Source of the DNA: Petralouisia muris
Lineage (GTDB): Bacteria; Bacillota; Clostridia; Lachnospirales; Lachnospiraceae
Assembly (NCBI RefSeq): GCF_004793545.1
Contig: NZ_SRYA01000006.1
Location: 1 to 64,000, forward strand
Direction of reading: 5' to 3'
DNA: 64,000 bases
In this document: in pieces, positions 36,268 to 45,255 of the stretch
Layout of the letters: the number at the start of each line of letters is the position of its first letter
Numbering within the stretch: the first letter of the stretch is position 1
Program-made: the position numbers and the translations under genes
The notes under the pieces: model-generated
What the model saw: the letters and a program-made list of their open reading frames with translations, nothing else
Databases searched by the model: none
Told to the model about the DNA's origin: nothing

Positions 36268-36930
36268 ATGATTCTGAGCAGAGTAATTTGTCTTGTAATA
36301 GGTTATGTTCTGGGACTGTTTCAAACAGGATTTATTTATGGAAAGCTTCATCATATTGATATACGGGAATACGGAAGCGGCAATGCGGGAGCCACCAACA
36401 CGCTGCGTACCCTGGGATGGAAAGCCGGCCTGGTTACATTTCTGGGAGATGCGGGAAAGGCCATGTTATCCATGCTGCTTGCCTGGCTTCTCTTCCGTGA
36501 GAAATATCCAGATGCAGTGCATTTACTGGAAATGTACGCAGGGCTCGGAACAGTTCTGGGCCATAATTTCCCATTTTATATGAAGTTCAAAGGCGGAAAA
36601 GGCATTGCCTGTACGGCAGGATTTCTGCTTGCCTTTTATCCGCCGCTGGCGGTTCTCTGTCTGCTGGTGTTTGTTGTCACCGTAGCAGCCACCCGTTATG
36701 TTTCACTGGGCTCCATTCTGGTGTCTTTATGCTTTTACATACAGCTGATTGTATTTGGACAGATGGGGCGTTTATGGGTGAATCCCGGGCTGCTGCCGGA
36801 GGTTTACGGTGTGGGCGCGGTTTTTGCCATTCTGGCAATCTGGCGGCACCGGGCAAATATAAAGCGGCTGCTTGGCGGAACGGAGAATAAATTTTCCATC
36901 AGCAAATCAGGGAATCTCAGGAAAAATTAA
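36268..36930 (+). CDS. plsY: Acyl-phosphate glycerol-3-phosphate acyltransferase PlsY
   Basis: 220-residue membrane protein with about five helices. Conserved PlsY motifs: GSGNAGATNTLRTLGWKAG (acyl-phosphate/G3P site) and GHNFPFYMKFKGGKGIACT. It transfers acyl groups from acyl-phosphate to glycerol-3-phosphate, the first step of phospholipid synthesis. The C-terminus extends about 20 hydrophilic residues past the last helix. Co-transcribed with der; GAAAGGAAGGG lies before ATG. A terminator follows at 36955. Confidence 0.96.
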   Translation: MILSRVICLVIGYVLGLFQTGFIYGKLHHIDIREYGSGNAGATNTLRTLGWKAGLVTFLGDAGKAMLSMLLAWLLFREKYPDAVHLLEMYAGLGTVLGHNFPFYMKFKGGKGIACTAGFLLAFYPPLAVLCLLVFVVTVAATRYVSLGSILVSLCFYIQLIVFGQMGRLWVNPGLLPEVYGVGAVFAILAIWRHRANIKRLLGGTENKFSISKSGNLRKN

Positions 36931-36954
36931 TAAGACAGCTACGATGCATACAAA

Positions 36955-36985
36955 AGAGAATCTCGCAGGCGGGGTTCTCTTTTTG
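36955..36985 (+). terminator. Terminator after plsY
   Basis: AGAGAATC (36955-36962) pairs with GGTTCTCT (36973-36980, one G-T pair), followed by TTTT. It separates plsY from the kinase gene. Confidence 0.75.
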
Positions 36986-37004
36986 GACAAAAGGAGAAAA
37001 GAGA

Positions 37005-37796
37005 TTGAAGCAAGGGGATAGATTGAAAAACCGTTATGAGATCCAAAAAATTCTTGGAACTGGAGGTTCTTCCAGGGTTTATCTGGCTTATGACAGGATA
37101 CAGGAAAGGAATCGGGCTGTCAAGGAGATCCGAAGATTTCAGGGAGTGGGAGAACAGGCGCATAAGATGATGGTGCGTCAGGAAACAGAGCTGATCCGCA
37201 GATTGGACTACCCATATTTCCCGCAGATTGAAGAAGTGTTGGAGGAAGAAGAGGCATTTTATATCATTATGGAATATCTGGAAGGGGAAACCTTAGAACA
37301 GCTCTTAGCGCGTTCTGGTCCCCAGCCCCAGAAGAAGGTCGTTGGATGGGGCAGGGATATGTGTCTGGTGCTTGGATATCTGCACAGCTGCCGGCCTCCG
37401 GTCATTTACCGTGATATGAAGCCAGGAAATATTATGCTGCAGCCTGGAGGAAATCTGCGTCTCATTGATTTTGGGGCGGCCTTTGCGGAAAATGATGATT
37501 CGGTAAATCTGGGAACAAAGGGATATGCAGCCCCGGAACAGCTTGCCGGAGAACCTGTGGACGCAAGAACGGATATTTATGGCCTTGGAGTAACCATGTA
37601 CCATCTGTTGACGGGAAACGATCCCAGGCAGGTGATGACGGAGCAGTATGATATCAGGCGGTGCAGCCGTGGGTTGTCAGGAAAATTGGGAAAAATTATA
37701 AAAAAGTGTACCAGACGGCAGCCCGGGCAGCGGTATCATTCCTGTGAAGAATTGAGAAAAGATCTGGAAAACTTTGCAAATCACAAAAAACTGTGA
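37005..37796 (+). CDS. Soluble Ser/Thr protein kinase (Hanks type)
   Basis: 263 residues, kinase domain only, with no membrane helix or PASTA domains, unlike the PrkC type. Motifs: Gly loop LGTGGSSRVYLAYD, catalytic Lys in NRAVKEI, catalytic loop VIYRDMKPGNIML (Tyr in place of His in HRD, as in several bacterial kinases), metal site LIDFGAAF, and GTKGYAAPEQLAG. The start is TTG 37005 with AAAAGGAGAAAAGAG before it. The end is about 60 nt before the topoisomerase start. The target is unknown. It may act on the adjacent topoisomerase genes or on growth control, but this is only positional. Confidence 0.9.
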   Translation: MKQGDRLKNRYEIQKILGTGGSSRVYLAYDRIQERNRAVKEIRRFQGVGEQAHKMMVRQETELIRRLDYPYFPQIEEVLEEEEAFYIIMEYLEGETLEQLLARSGPQPQKKVVGWGRDMCLVLGYLHSCRPPVIYRDMKPGNIMLQPGGNLRLIDFGAAFAENDDSVNLGTKGYAAPEQLAGEPVDARTDIYGLGVTMYHLLTGNDPRQVMTEQYDIRRCSRGLSGKLGKIIKKCTRRQPGQRYHSCEELRKDLENFANHKKL

Positions 37797-37854
37797 TACA
37801 ATAAGCAGGTTAAAAACAGAACATGTGTATCAAAATTTAAGGAAGGAAACCAAA

Positions 37855-39777
37855 ATGGCTAAGAATCAGGAATATGGAGCTGAGAATATCACGGTATTAG
37901 AGGGCCTGGAAGCAGTGAGAAAACGGCCGGGCATGTATATCGGAAGCGTGTCCCGCAAGGGCCTGAACCATTTAATTTACGAGATTGTAGATAATTCTGT
38001 AGATGAACATCTGGCAGGATTTTGCGATACTATATATGTAACACTGGAAGCGGACGGTTCCTGCACCGTAGAGGATAACGGCCGGGGCATTCCCGTGGGA
38101 ATGCATGAAAAGGGCATGTCTGCGGCCCGGCTGGTGTTTACCACGCTCCATGCAGGGGGGAAGTTCGACAATGACGCCTATAAGACCAGCGGCGGTCTTC
38201 ACGGAGTAGGCTCATCGGTGGTAAACGCTCTGTCCACTTATCTGGATCTTCAGGTGTGCCTGGGCGGGAAAATCTACCATGACAGATATGAACAGGGGAA
38301 TCCAGTCATTGACCTGGACAATGGAATGCTGCCCGTAATTGGAAAGACCAAGAAGACAGGCACCAGAATTAATTTCCTGCCGGACCCGGAAATCTTTGAA
38401 AAGACCCGCTTCAAGGAAGAGGATGTGAAGAGTCGCCTGCATGAAACCGCTTACCTGAACCCCAGGCTTACCATTGTCTATGAAGACCGGCGGGGAGAGG
38501 TGACGGAGCATTTGGAATTTCATGAGGAAGAGGGAATCAGCGGATTTGTGAAGGACTTGAACCGGAAAGCGGAAGCGGTTCATGATGTGGTGTACTTTAA
38601 GGGAGAGAGCGAAGGGATTACCGTGGAAGCGGCCTTCCAGTACATCAATGAGTTCCATGAAAATGTGCTGGGATTCTGCAATAATATTTACAACGCAGAA
38701 GGCGGCGCCCACTTGACGGGATTTAAGACCGTATTCACCACTGTTATCAATAATTACGCCAGGGAACTGGGAATTTTGAAGGAAAAGGATTCCAACTTTA
38801 CCGGAGCCGATGTGCGCAACGGATTAACGGCGGTGATTTCTATTAAACATCCTGATCCCCGGTTTGAGGGCCAGACCAAAACTAAGCTGGACAACCAGGA
38901 CGCAGCCCGGGTCACCGGCAAAATAACTGGCGAAGAGATCCAGCTTTATTTCGATAAGAATCTGGAAAATTTGAAAAAAGTCATTGCCTGCGCGGAAAAA
39001 GCGGCCAAAATCCGTAAATCCGAGGAGAAAGCCAAGACAAATCTTTTAACCAAACAGAAATTTTCTTTTGATTCTAACGGCAAGCTGGCCAATTGCGAGA
39101 GCAGGGACGCCTCCATCTGTGAGATTTTTATTGTGGAAGGAGATTCTGCAGGAGGCTCTGCCAAAACCGCAAGAGACCGAAAATATCAGGCCATTCTGCC
39201 TATTAGGGGGAAGATACTGAACGTGGAAAAGGCCAGTATTGACAAGGTTCTGGCGAATGCGGAGATTAAGACTATGATCAACGCCTTCGGGTGTGGGTTT
39301 TCGGAAGGATTTGGGAATGATTTTGACATTTCCAAACTGCGTTATGACAAGATTATCATTATGGCGGATGCGGATGTGGACGGAGCCCATATTTCCACTC
39401 TGCTGCTGACGCTGTTTTACCGTTTTCTGCCGGAACTGATATTTGAAGGGCATGTGTACATTGCCATGCCGCCTCTGTACAAAGCCATTCCCTCCAAAGG
39501 AGCAGAGGAATACCTCTATGATGACATTGCGCTGAAAAAGTACCGAAAGCGCCATAAAGGTCCTTTCACTCTTCAGCGGTATAAGGGCCTTGGGGAAATG
39601 GATGCGGATCAGCTCTGGGAGACTACGCTGAATCCGGCTACCCGGATTTTGAAACAGGTGGAAATCGAGGACGCAAGGATGGCCTCTGACGTAACGGAAA
39701 TGCTGATGGGAACAGAAGTTCCGCCCCGGCGGGAGTTTATCCATGAACACGCCCATGATGCGGAGCTTGATATTTGA
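37855..39777 (+). CDS. parE: Type II topoisomerase subunit B (ParE-like)
   Basis: 640 residues. GHKL ATPase: EIVDNSVDEHLAGF, NGRGIPVGMH, SGGLHGVGSSVVNAL and QTKTKL. TOPRIM: IFIVEGDSAGGSAKTARD and MADADVDGAHISTLLLTLF. ATG 37855 has AAGGAAGG before it; a start at 37774 inside the kinase gene is unlikely. GyrB and ParE cannot be separated by these motifs. The pair is far from any dnaA-recF context and its partner looks like ParC, so topoisomerase IV is favoured. It acts with that partner to unlink chromosomes. Confidence 0.82.
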   Translation: MAKNQEYGAENITVLEGLEAVRKRPGMYIGSVSRKGLNHLIYEIVDNSVDEHLAGFCDTIYVTLEADGSCTVEDNGRGIPVGMHEKGMSAARLVFTTLHAGGKFDNDAYKTSGGLHGVGSSVVNALSTYLDLQVCLGGKIYHDRYEQGNPVIDLDNGMLPVIGKTKKTGTRINFLPDPEIFEKTRFKEEDVKSRLHETAYLNPRLTIVYEDRRGEVTEHLEFHEEEGISGFVKDLNRKAEAVHDVVYFKGESEGITVEAAFQYINEFHENVLGFCNNIYNAEGGAHLTGFKTVFTTVINNYARELGILKEKDSNFTGADVRNGLTAVISIKHPDPRFEGQTKTKLDNQDAARVTGKITGEEIQLYFDKNLENLKKVIACAEKAAKIRKSEEKAKTNLLTKQKFSFDSNGKLANCESRDASICEIFIVEGDSAGGSAKTARDRKYQAILPIRGKILNVEKASIDKVLANAEIKTMINAFGCGFSEGFGNDFDISKLRYDKIIIMADADVDGAHISTLLLTLFYRFLPELIFEGHVYIAMPPLYKAIPSKGAEEYLYDDIALKKYRKRHKGPFTLQRYKGLGEMDADQLWETTLNPATRILKQVEIEDARMASDVTEMLMGTEVPPRREFIHEHAHDAELDI

Positions 39778-39808
39778 TGGTACAGATTGTTGACAGAAAG
39801 GATTTGCC

Positions 39809-42049
39809 ATGCAGGAAAAGGAACAGATTATCCGAACAGAATATTCGGAATTAATGCAGAAATCATACATTGACTATGCCATGAGCGTTATCATAGCAAG
39901 GGCGCTGCCAGACGTGCGGGACGGATTGAAGCCTGTCCAGCGCAGAACCCTCTACGATATGCATGAACTGGGCATCCGCTATGACAGGCCCTACCGGAAG
40001 TGTGCCCGTATCGTGGGGGATACCATGGGTAAGTACCATCCCCACGGAGACAGCTCCATCTATGAAGCGCTGGTGGTGATGGCGCAGGATTTTAAAAAGG
40101 GACTGCCTTTGGTGGATGGTCACGGCAATTTCGGCTCCATCGAAGGAGACGGGGCGGCAGCCATGCGTTATACGGAAGCCCGGCTGCAGAAAATCACCCA
40201 GGAAGCCTACCTTGCCGATTTGGACAAGGATGTAGTGGATTTTGTGCCCAACTTTGACGAGACGGAAAAAGAACCCTCCGTGCTTCCGGTGAAGGTGCCC
40301 AATCTCTTAATTAACGGTGCGGAAGGAATTGCCGTGGGCATGGCTACCAGCATCCCGCCCCACAATTTTTCCGAAGTGATTGACGGAGTGAAAGCCTATA
40401 TGAAAAATCCTGACATCACCACGGAAGAAATGGTGGAGCACATCAAAGGCCCGGATTTTCCAACCGGCGGGATTGTGGTGAATCAGTCGGACTTATTACA
40501 TATTTATGAGACAGGCGCCGGGAAAATCAAAATCCGGGGAAAAGTGGAGATTGAACAGGTAAAAGGAGGCAGGCAGCGGCTGGTGATTACGGAAATTCCC
40601 TATACCATGGTGGGAGCCAATATCGGGAAATTTCTGATGGATGTATATAACCTGACAGAGACGCGGAAAACCAATGATATTGTGGATATTTCCAACCAGT
40701 CCTCCAAAGAGGGCATCCGGATTGTGCTGGATTTGAAAAAAGGCGCAGATGTGGAAAATCTCTGCAACCTGCTTTATAAGAAAACAAGGCTGGAGGATAC
40801 ATTCGGAGTCAATATGCTGGCAGTGGCAGAGGGACGGCCGGAGACTATGGGGCTTGTGCCCATCATCCGCCATCATGTGAATTTCCAGTATGAGCTGGCC
40901 ACCAGAAAATACAACACGCTGCTGGCAAAGGAACTGGAGAAAAAGGAAGTCCAGGAAGGTTTAATCAAGGCCTGCGACGTGATCGATCTGATTATTGAAA
41001 TTCTCCGGGGCTCCAAAAATATCAGAGACGCCAAGGATTGTCTGATGAACGGAAATACAGGAAAAATTGAATTCCGTTACAAGGGCTCTGAAGCAGATGC
41101 AAGACAGCTTTGCTTTACAGAGCGGCAGGCCACGGCCATTCTGGAAATGCGTCTGTACAAGTTAATCGGACTGGAGATTGAAGCTTTGATGAAGGAGCAT
41201 GAAACCACGCTTTCCAATATTGCAAAATATGAGGAAATCCTTGGCAGCCGCACTGCAATGGCAAAGGTTATCATCAAAGAACTGAACCGGTTCCAGAAAG
41301 AATACGGCAGGGAGCGCAGAACTGCCATTGAAAATGCAGCGGAAGCAGTCTATGAAGAAAAGAAAGTGGAAGAGATGCCGGTAGTCCTTTTGATGGATCG
41401 GTTCGGCTATGTGAAGACTGTGGACGCGTCAACCTATGAACGGAACAAAGAAGCGGCGGATGCGGAGAATAAATATGTGATTTCCTGCATGAATACCGAC
41501 AGACTGTGTATTTTTACCGATAAGGGGCAGATGCATACCGTTAAGATTTTAGACCTGCCCCATGGAAAGTTCCGGGACAAAGGAACTCCTCTGGATAATA
41601 TCAGCAATTATAACAGCAATGAAGAAGCTATGGTCTGCGTCAGCAATTTAGGGGGACTGCTGGGGAGAAAACTGTTGTTTGCAAGCAGCAGCGGAATGCT
41701 TAAACAGGTGCGGGGAGAGGAATTTGACGTGTCCAAGCGCACCGTTGCGGCCACGAAATTAAATGAGGGGGAACGTCTGCTGCTGGTTCAGATTCTGGAA
41801 GAAACGGAAGAAGAAAGCATTGTGATGCAGACGGAGAAAAATATGTTCCTGCGTTTTTTGGCGTCTGATGTGCCGGAAAAGAAAAAAGGAGCCATCGGCG
41901 TACGGGGCATGAAGATTGATGAAAAGGATAAGCTTTCGGCAGTCTATCTGCTGGGAGCAGAAGAGAAGACAATAACCGTGAAAGAGAAAGAAATCGCCCT
42001 TTACAGGCTTAGGCTTGCCAACCGGGATGGGAAAGGCGTGAAAAAATAA
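39809..42049 (+). CDS. parC: Type II topoisomerase subunit A (ParC-like)
   Basis: 746 residues. Catalytic Tyr121 is in [11 protein letters not shown]. The quinolone region reads [15 protein letters not shown] with Ser82 and Glu86, the pattern typical of Gram-positive ParC and the drug-sensitive state. A C-terminal beta-pinwheel follows, but no GyrA box (Gln-Arg-Arg-Gly-Gly-Lys-Gly) is found; the matching spot reads [13 protein letters not shown]. Lack of the box favours topoisomerase IV. It lies 31 nt after the B subunit with GAAAGGAT before ATG. Some databases would call this pair gyrase-like. Confidence 0.84.
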   Translation: MQEKEQIIRTEYSELMQKSYIDYAMSVIIARALPDVRDGLKPVQRRTLYDMHELGIRYDRPYRKCARIVGDTMGKYHPHGDSSIYEALVVMAQDFKKGLPLVDGHGNFGSIEGDGAAAMRYTEARLQKITQEAYLADLDKDVVDFVPNFDETEKEPSVLPVKVPNLLINGAEGIAVGMATSIPPHNFSEVIDGVKAYMKNPDITTEEMVEHIKGPDFPTGGIVVNQSDLLHIYETGAGKIKIRGKVEIEQVKGGRQRLVITEIPYTMVGANIGKFLMDVYNLTETRKTNDIVDISNQSSKEGIRIVLDLKKGADVENLCNLLYKKTRLEDTFGVNMLAVAEGRPETMGLVPIIRHHVNFQYELATRKYNTLLAKELEKKEVQEGLIKACDVIDLIIEILRGSKNIRDAKDCLMNGNTGKIEFRYKGSEADARQLCFTERQATAILEMRLYKLIGLEIEALMKEHETTLSNIAKYEEILGSRTAMAKVIIKELNRFQKEYGRERRTAIENAAEAVYEEKKVEEMPVVLLMDRFGYVKTVDASTYERNKEAADAENKYVISCMNTDRLCIFTDKGQMHTVKILDLPHGKFRDKGTPLDNISNYNSNEEAMVCVSNLGGLLGRKLLFASSSGMLKQVRGEEFDVSKRTVAATKLNEGERLLLVQILEETEEESIVMQTEKNMFLRFLASDVPEKKKGAIGVRGMKIDEKDKLSAVYLLGAEEKTITVKEKEIALYRLRLANRDGKGVKK

Positions 42050-42065
42050 CATGGAGGATTTTCAG

Positions 42066-43190
42066 ATGAATGCAAAGAAATTAGGTTTTGGAGTGATGCG
42101 TCTTCCACTTACAGAACCCTCAGATACCACGAAGATCGACTATGAAACCTTTTGTAGAATGGCAGACAGATTTATGGAAGAGGGCTTTTCTTATTTTGAT
42201 ACGGCAACGCCATATCATGGAAAAGAATTCAGTGAACTGGCTTTTCGGGAATGCGTGGCAAAACGGTTTTCCAGAGATTCCTATACCATTACGGATAAGC
42301 TGAGTTTTTCCCTGATTCAGGAGCGAGACAAACTGGAGGAATTTTTTGCCGGACAGCTAAAACGGTGCGGGGTGGAATTTTTTGATTATTACCTGCTCCA
42401 TGCCATGAACCGGAACTATCTTGCGTTAGCGGAGCGTATGGGAGCATTTGAATTTGTGATCAGGAAAAAGGCGGAAGGGAAAATTCGGCATATCGGTTTT
42501 TCTTTCCACGACAGTGCAGAAGTGTTGGAAGAAATTCTGGAAAAACATCCGGAAATGGAATATGTTCAGCTTCAGATTAATTATGCGGACTGGGAAGATC
42601 CGGATGTCCAGTCCCGGAAATGTTATGAGGTCTGCGTCAAATTCAAGAAGCCGGTGATTGTGATGGAGCCGGTAAAAGGCGGACTCCTTGCAAACCTTCC
42701 CAAGGATGCCGAGATGCTGTTGAAGGAAGCAAATCCTGAGATGTCTGCGGCTTCCTGGGCGGTTCGGTTTGCAGCTTCTTTGGACAATGTAGTGATGGTT
42801 CTCTCCGGCATGAGCAGTGAGGCGCAGGTGGAGGATAACATTTCTTATATGAAGGATTTGAAACCGCTGACAGAATCGGAACAAGAGACGCTTATGCAGG
42901 CCCTGGCAGCAATCCGTGCCAAAAAGAGCGTTGCCTGTACCAATTGCCGTTACTGTGTGGACGGCTGTCCGAAGCAGATTCCGATTCCTGATTATTTTCA
43001 ACTGTTAAACGAAGTCAGCCAGTTTGGGGAAGCCAGGTTTTCTGCCGCAAAAGATTCCTACGAGCGGAAAGCTGAGAAGGCCGGCAGGGCTTCTGACTGT
43101 ATTCAGTGCGGTCAATGTGAAAAGCAGTGTCCCCAGCATCTTTTGGTGATACAGCATTTGCAGGAAGCGGTGGAGATGTTTGAGAAGTAA
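42066..43190 (+). CDS. Aldo/keto reductase with C-terminal 4Fe-4S domain
   Basis: 374 residues. An AKR (beta/alpha)8 barrel: GFGVMRLPL, FDTATPYHG (catalytic Asp and Tyr), DYYLLHAMN and HIGFSFHDS. It is followed by a ferredoxin-like tail with two Cys clusters, CTNCRYCVDGCPKQIPIP and CIQCGQCEKQCPQHL. This AKR-ferredoxin form is common in anaerobic Clostridia and may take electrons from ferredoxin; substrate unknown. ATG 42066 is preferred, with GGAGG about 8 nt upstream; ATG 42051 overlaps that site. It follows parC by 16 nt, so is probably co-transcribed. Confidence 0.9.
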   Translation: MNAKKLGFGVMRLPLTEPSDTTKIDYETFCRMADRFMEEGFSYFDTATPYHGKEFSELAFRECVAKRFSRDSYTITDKLSFSLIQERDKLEEFFAGQLKRCGVEFFDYYLLHAMNRNYLALAERMGAFEFVIRKKAEGKIRHIGFSFHDSAEVLEEILEKHPEMEYVQLQINYADWEDPDVQSRKCYEVCVKFKKPVIVMEPVKGGLLANLPKDAEMLLKEANPEMSAASWAVRFAASLDNVVMVLSGMSSEAQVEDNISYMKDLKPLTESEQETLMQALAAIRAKKSVACTNCRYCVDGCPKQIPIPDYFQLLNEVSQFGEARFSAAKDSYERKAEKAGRASDCIQCGQCEKQCPQHLLVIQHLQEAVEMFEK

Positions 43191-43285
43191 GAAGGCGCTG
43201 GAATATTTTGCATATGCCTGCAAGCAGCGGCTATTATTACTCCGGCGGTTAAATAATTCTGGGAATTTTCAAAAAAATGCAGGTA

Positions 43286-43313
43286 TTGACATATGAAAAA
43301 ATTATGTTATACT
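43286..43313 (+). promoter_or_regulatory. Promoter of cobalamin riboswitch operon
   Basis: TTGACA (43286-43291) and TATACT (43308-43313) with 16-bp spacing, about 20 bp before the start of the riboswitch fold. Confidence 0.75.
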
Positions 43314-43329
43314 TTACTTAATTGAATAA

Positions 43330-43515
43330 GTTACATACAGGTGTCAGAACAATCTGTGAAGATAAGCATTGTTTTGGTGAAAAGGGAAAATGGGTGCAAA
43401 TCCCATACGAACTCGTCACCGTAATAAAGGAACAGAAGCCGATATACCACTGGGAAACTGGGAAGGTGGCTGATGTGTTGATTTTTAAGTCGGGAAACCT
43501 GCCTGGATGTTGTAC
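43330..43515 (+). promoter_or_regulatory. Cobalamin (B12) riboswitch
   Basis: The core elements are in order: ACAGGTGTC near 43336; AAAAGGGAAAATGGGTGCAA and ATCCCA; the ACCACTGGGAAACTGGGAAGG block (about 43446-43466); and the B12 box AAGTCGGGAAACCTGCCTG (43487-43505). A strong promoter precedes it and a terminator-like stem follows at 43552-43604. With cobalamin bound, the operon downstream should be switched off, which fits genes for corrinoid or tetrapyrrole uptake and synthesis. Confidence 0.9.
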
Positions 43516-43551
43516 AGAAATATTTATTTCGGACCACGAGTAACTGGTTGT

Positions 43552-43604
43552 ACATTTGAGTCTCACAAAGACAGGGCAGACAATTGTCTGGCAAATGTTT
43601 TTTT
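43552..43604 (+). terminator. Riboswitch expression-platform terminator
   Basis: ACATTTG (43552-43558) pairs with CAAATGT (43592-43598), followed by seven T. Inside is a second hairpin CAGACAATTGTCTG. Placed about 40 nt after the B12 box. Confidence 0.7.
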
Positions 43605-43638
43605 GGGTGTGTTATCATAATTATGTATATGAATCCTT

Positions 43639-43670
43639 TACCGTAGTTTTAATACGGTAGAGGTTTTTTT
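43639..43670 (+). terminator. Second terminator-like hairpin in the leader
   Basis: TACCGTA (43639-43645) pairs with TACGGTA (43653-43659), followed by a run of seven T. It is the second of three such hairpins between the riboswitch and the first gene. Confidence 0.65.
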
Positions 43671-43710
43671 ATTACAGGAAATGTTTTAGAATTCCTGTAA
43701 TAGGTATAAA
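43671..43710 (+). promoter_or_regulatory. Palindrome with -10-like box in the leader
   Basis: ATTACAGGAA (43671-43680) and TTCCTGTAAT (43692-43701) are exact reverse complements, followed by TATAAA (43705-43710). It could be an operator at an internal promoter; no good -35 box at proper spacing is seen. Confidence 0.4.
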
Positions 43711-43760
43711 ATGTGCAGCTTGCGGACAGGTAATTCCTGCATTGCAGTCTGTCTGCGCTT

Positions 43761-43790
43761 AACGGGTTCGCTTGCGAACCCGTTTTCTTT
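43761..43790 (+). terminator. Third terminator in the leader
   Basis: A perfect 10-bp stem AACGGGTTCG/CGAACCCGTT (43761-43770, 43775-43784) with tetraloop CTTG, then TTCTTT. A full terminator here, 160 nt before the first gene, means that gene needs readthrough or a promoter at about 43800-43940. Confidence 0.75.
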
Positions 43791-43952
43791 ACGGTGAAAG
43801 TTTTCGACTTCCATAGTAAGAATGACCATGTTCATTTTGATTTGTAAAGCGCTTTTGCAAAAGATGTTGCCGTTAAGCGGCGCAGAATGTCGTAAAAGAT
43901 GTTCTGTATAAATTTAATACCCTTGTAAACAAACAGAAGAAAAGGAGAAAAA

Positions 43953-45254
43953 ATGAAAAAGAAATTTTTGACTGTTTTATTAGCAGGCGCCATGACCTGT
44001 ACCCTGGCGCTGACAGGCTGTTCTAAGGAAGCTTCAGAGACTGCTGAAAATACGAATCAGACAGAATCAGGCAGCCAAGCTTCAGAAGAAGAAAAAGAAA
44101 ACACAGATCAGACAGAAGAGAACAAAGAAGAGCCTGAAGAGGGAGGGACAGACGTCAGCCAGGAAGACACGGATCAGGCAGCAGCCGATGAAGTTGCCGC
44201 ATTGATTGATGCAATTTACGTGCAGGATCGAACAGAGAATACAGATAAGCAGTGTGCCCAGGCAAAAGCGGCATGGGATGCATTAACGGACGCTCAGAAG
44301 GAACTGGTGGAAGGCGAGAATGCAGATCCTGATTATTTTGGCAGGGATACCGGAGATGCTTCCAAGGATGATCCCAGAAATCAGGATGAAATTGGTGAAA
44401 ATGAAATTCTGGCAGTCAGCTTTGGCACTTCTTTTAACAGCAGCCGCGTGGATGATATTAAGAGTATTGAAGATGCACTGCAGGAAGCAAATCCTGACTG
44501 GTCGGTAAGAAGGGCGTTTACGGCACAGATTATTATCAACCATGTGCAGGCCCGAGACGGAGAAAGTATTGACAATATGGATCAGGCGTTAGAACGTGCT
44601 GTGGCAAACGGGGTAAAGAATTTAGTGATACAGCCTACGCATCTGATGCATGGGACAGAGTATGATGAGCTGATGGAGTCAGTGGAAGCATATCGGGAGA
44701 AATTTGAAACTGTAAAGGTTGCAGAACCTCTGCTTGGCGAGGTTGGGGAAGACGCTTCTGTCATCAATGAGGATAAAGAGACAGTTGCAAAGGCGCTCAC
44801 AGAAGCGGCAGTGCAGGACGGTGGATATGAAAGCCTGGACGCAGCAAAAGAAGGCGGCGCTGCATTCGTATTTTTAGGACATGGAACCTCCCATACGGCG
44901 AAGGTGTCATACAGCCAGATGCAGTCCCAGATGGAAGCTCTTGGATATGAGAATGTGTTTATCGGAACAGTAGAAGGGGAACCAGAGGAAACCTCCTGCC
45001 AGGCAGTGATTGATGCAGTGACACAGGCTGGCTATAAAAAAGTAATTCTCCGTCCGCTGATGGTTGTGGCAGGCGACCATGCCAATAATGATATGGCAGG
45101 AGAAGAAGATGATTCCTGGAGCAGCATGTTCGAAGCTTCTGGTAATTTTGACAGCGTAGACGCGCAGATTACAGGACTTGGATCTATTGAGGCGATTCAG
45201 AAACTCTACGTAGCGCATACAGAAGATGCAATGAACAATGGAGCAGAGAATTAA
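43953..45254 (+). CDS. cbiK: CbiK-type cobaltochelatase as a surface lipoprotein
   Basis: 433 residues. A lipoprotein signal (LALTGC, Cys23) and an acidic Glu/Gln/Thr linker come first. Residues 80-120 form a small helical module (AWDALTDAQKELV). From about 150 to the end is a CbiK chelatase fold: VSFGTSFNSSR, His230 in IQPTHLMHG, His310 in FLGHGTSH and His376 in VVAGDHANNDM. CbiK inserts cobalt into sirohydrochlorin in anaerobic B12 synthesis and is normally cytoplasmic. Periplasmic CbiK with a haem-related role is known in Desulfovibrio. Here, outside the membrane and under a B12 riboswitch, it may load or strip metal, or bind a tetrapyrrole for the importer. AAAGGAG precedes ATG. Confidence 0.85.
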   Translation: MKKKFLTVLLAGAMTCTLALTGCSKEASETAENTNQTESGSQASEEEKENTDQTEENKEEPEEGGTDVSQEDTDQAAADEVAALIDAIYVQDRTENTDKQCAQAKAAWDALTDAQKELVEGENADPDYFGRDTGDASKDDPRNQDEIGENEILAVSFGTSFNSSRVDDIKSIEDALQEANPDWSVRRAFTAQIIINHVQARDGESIDNMDQALERAVANGVKNLVIQPTHLMHGTEYDELMESVEAYREKFETVKVAEPLLGEVGEDASVINEDKETVAKALTEAAVQDGGYESLDAAKEGGAAFVFLGHGTSHTAKVSYSQMQSQMEALGYENVFIGTVEGEPEETSCQAVIDAVTQAGYKKVILRPLMVVAGDHANNDMAGEEDDSWSSMFEASGNFDSVDAQITGLGSIEAIQKLYVAHTEDAMNNGAEN

Positions 45255-45255
45255 A

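Noticed and set aside
38946-39870. A 274-residue minus-strand reading frame across the parE-parC junction
   Set aside because: It is antisense to two conserved genes and its composition is that of a shadow frame.
37855-42049. DNA gyrase (gyrB-gyrA) as the name for the topoisomerase pair
   Set aside because: The A subunit lacks the GyrA box, its quinolone region reads SSIYE as in ParC, and there is no dnaA-recF context. Gyrase is still possible but less likely.
43854-43872. A catabolite-control (cre) site in TTGTAAAGCGCTTTTGCA before cbiK
   Set aside because: It has an AGCGCT core but its arms are longer than the cre consensus, so the match is not good enough to call.
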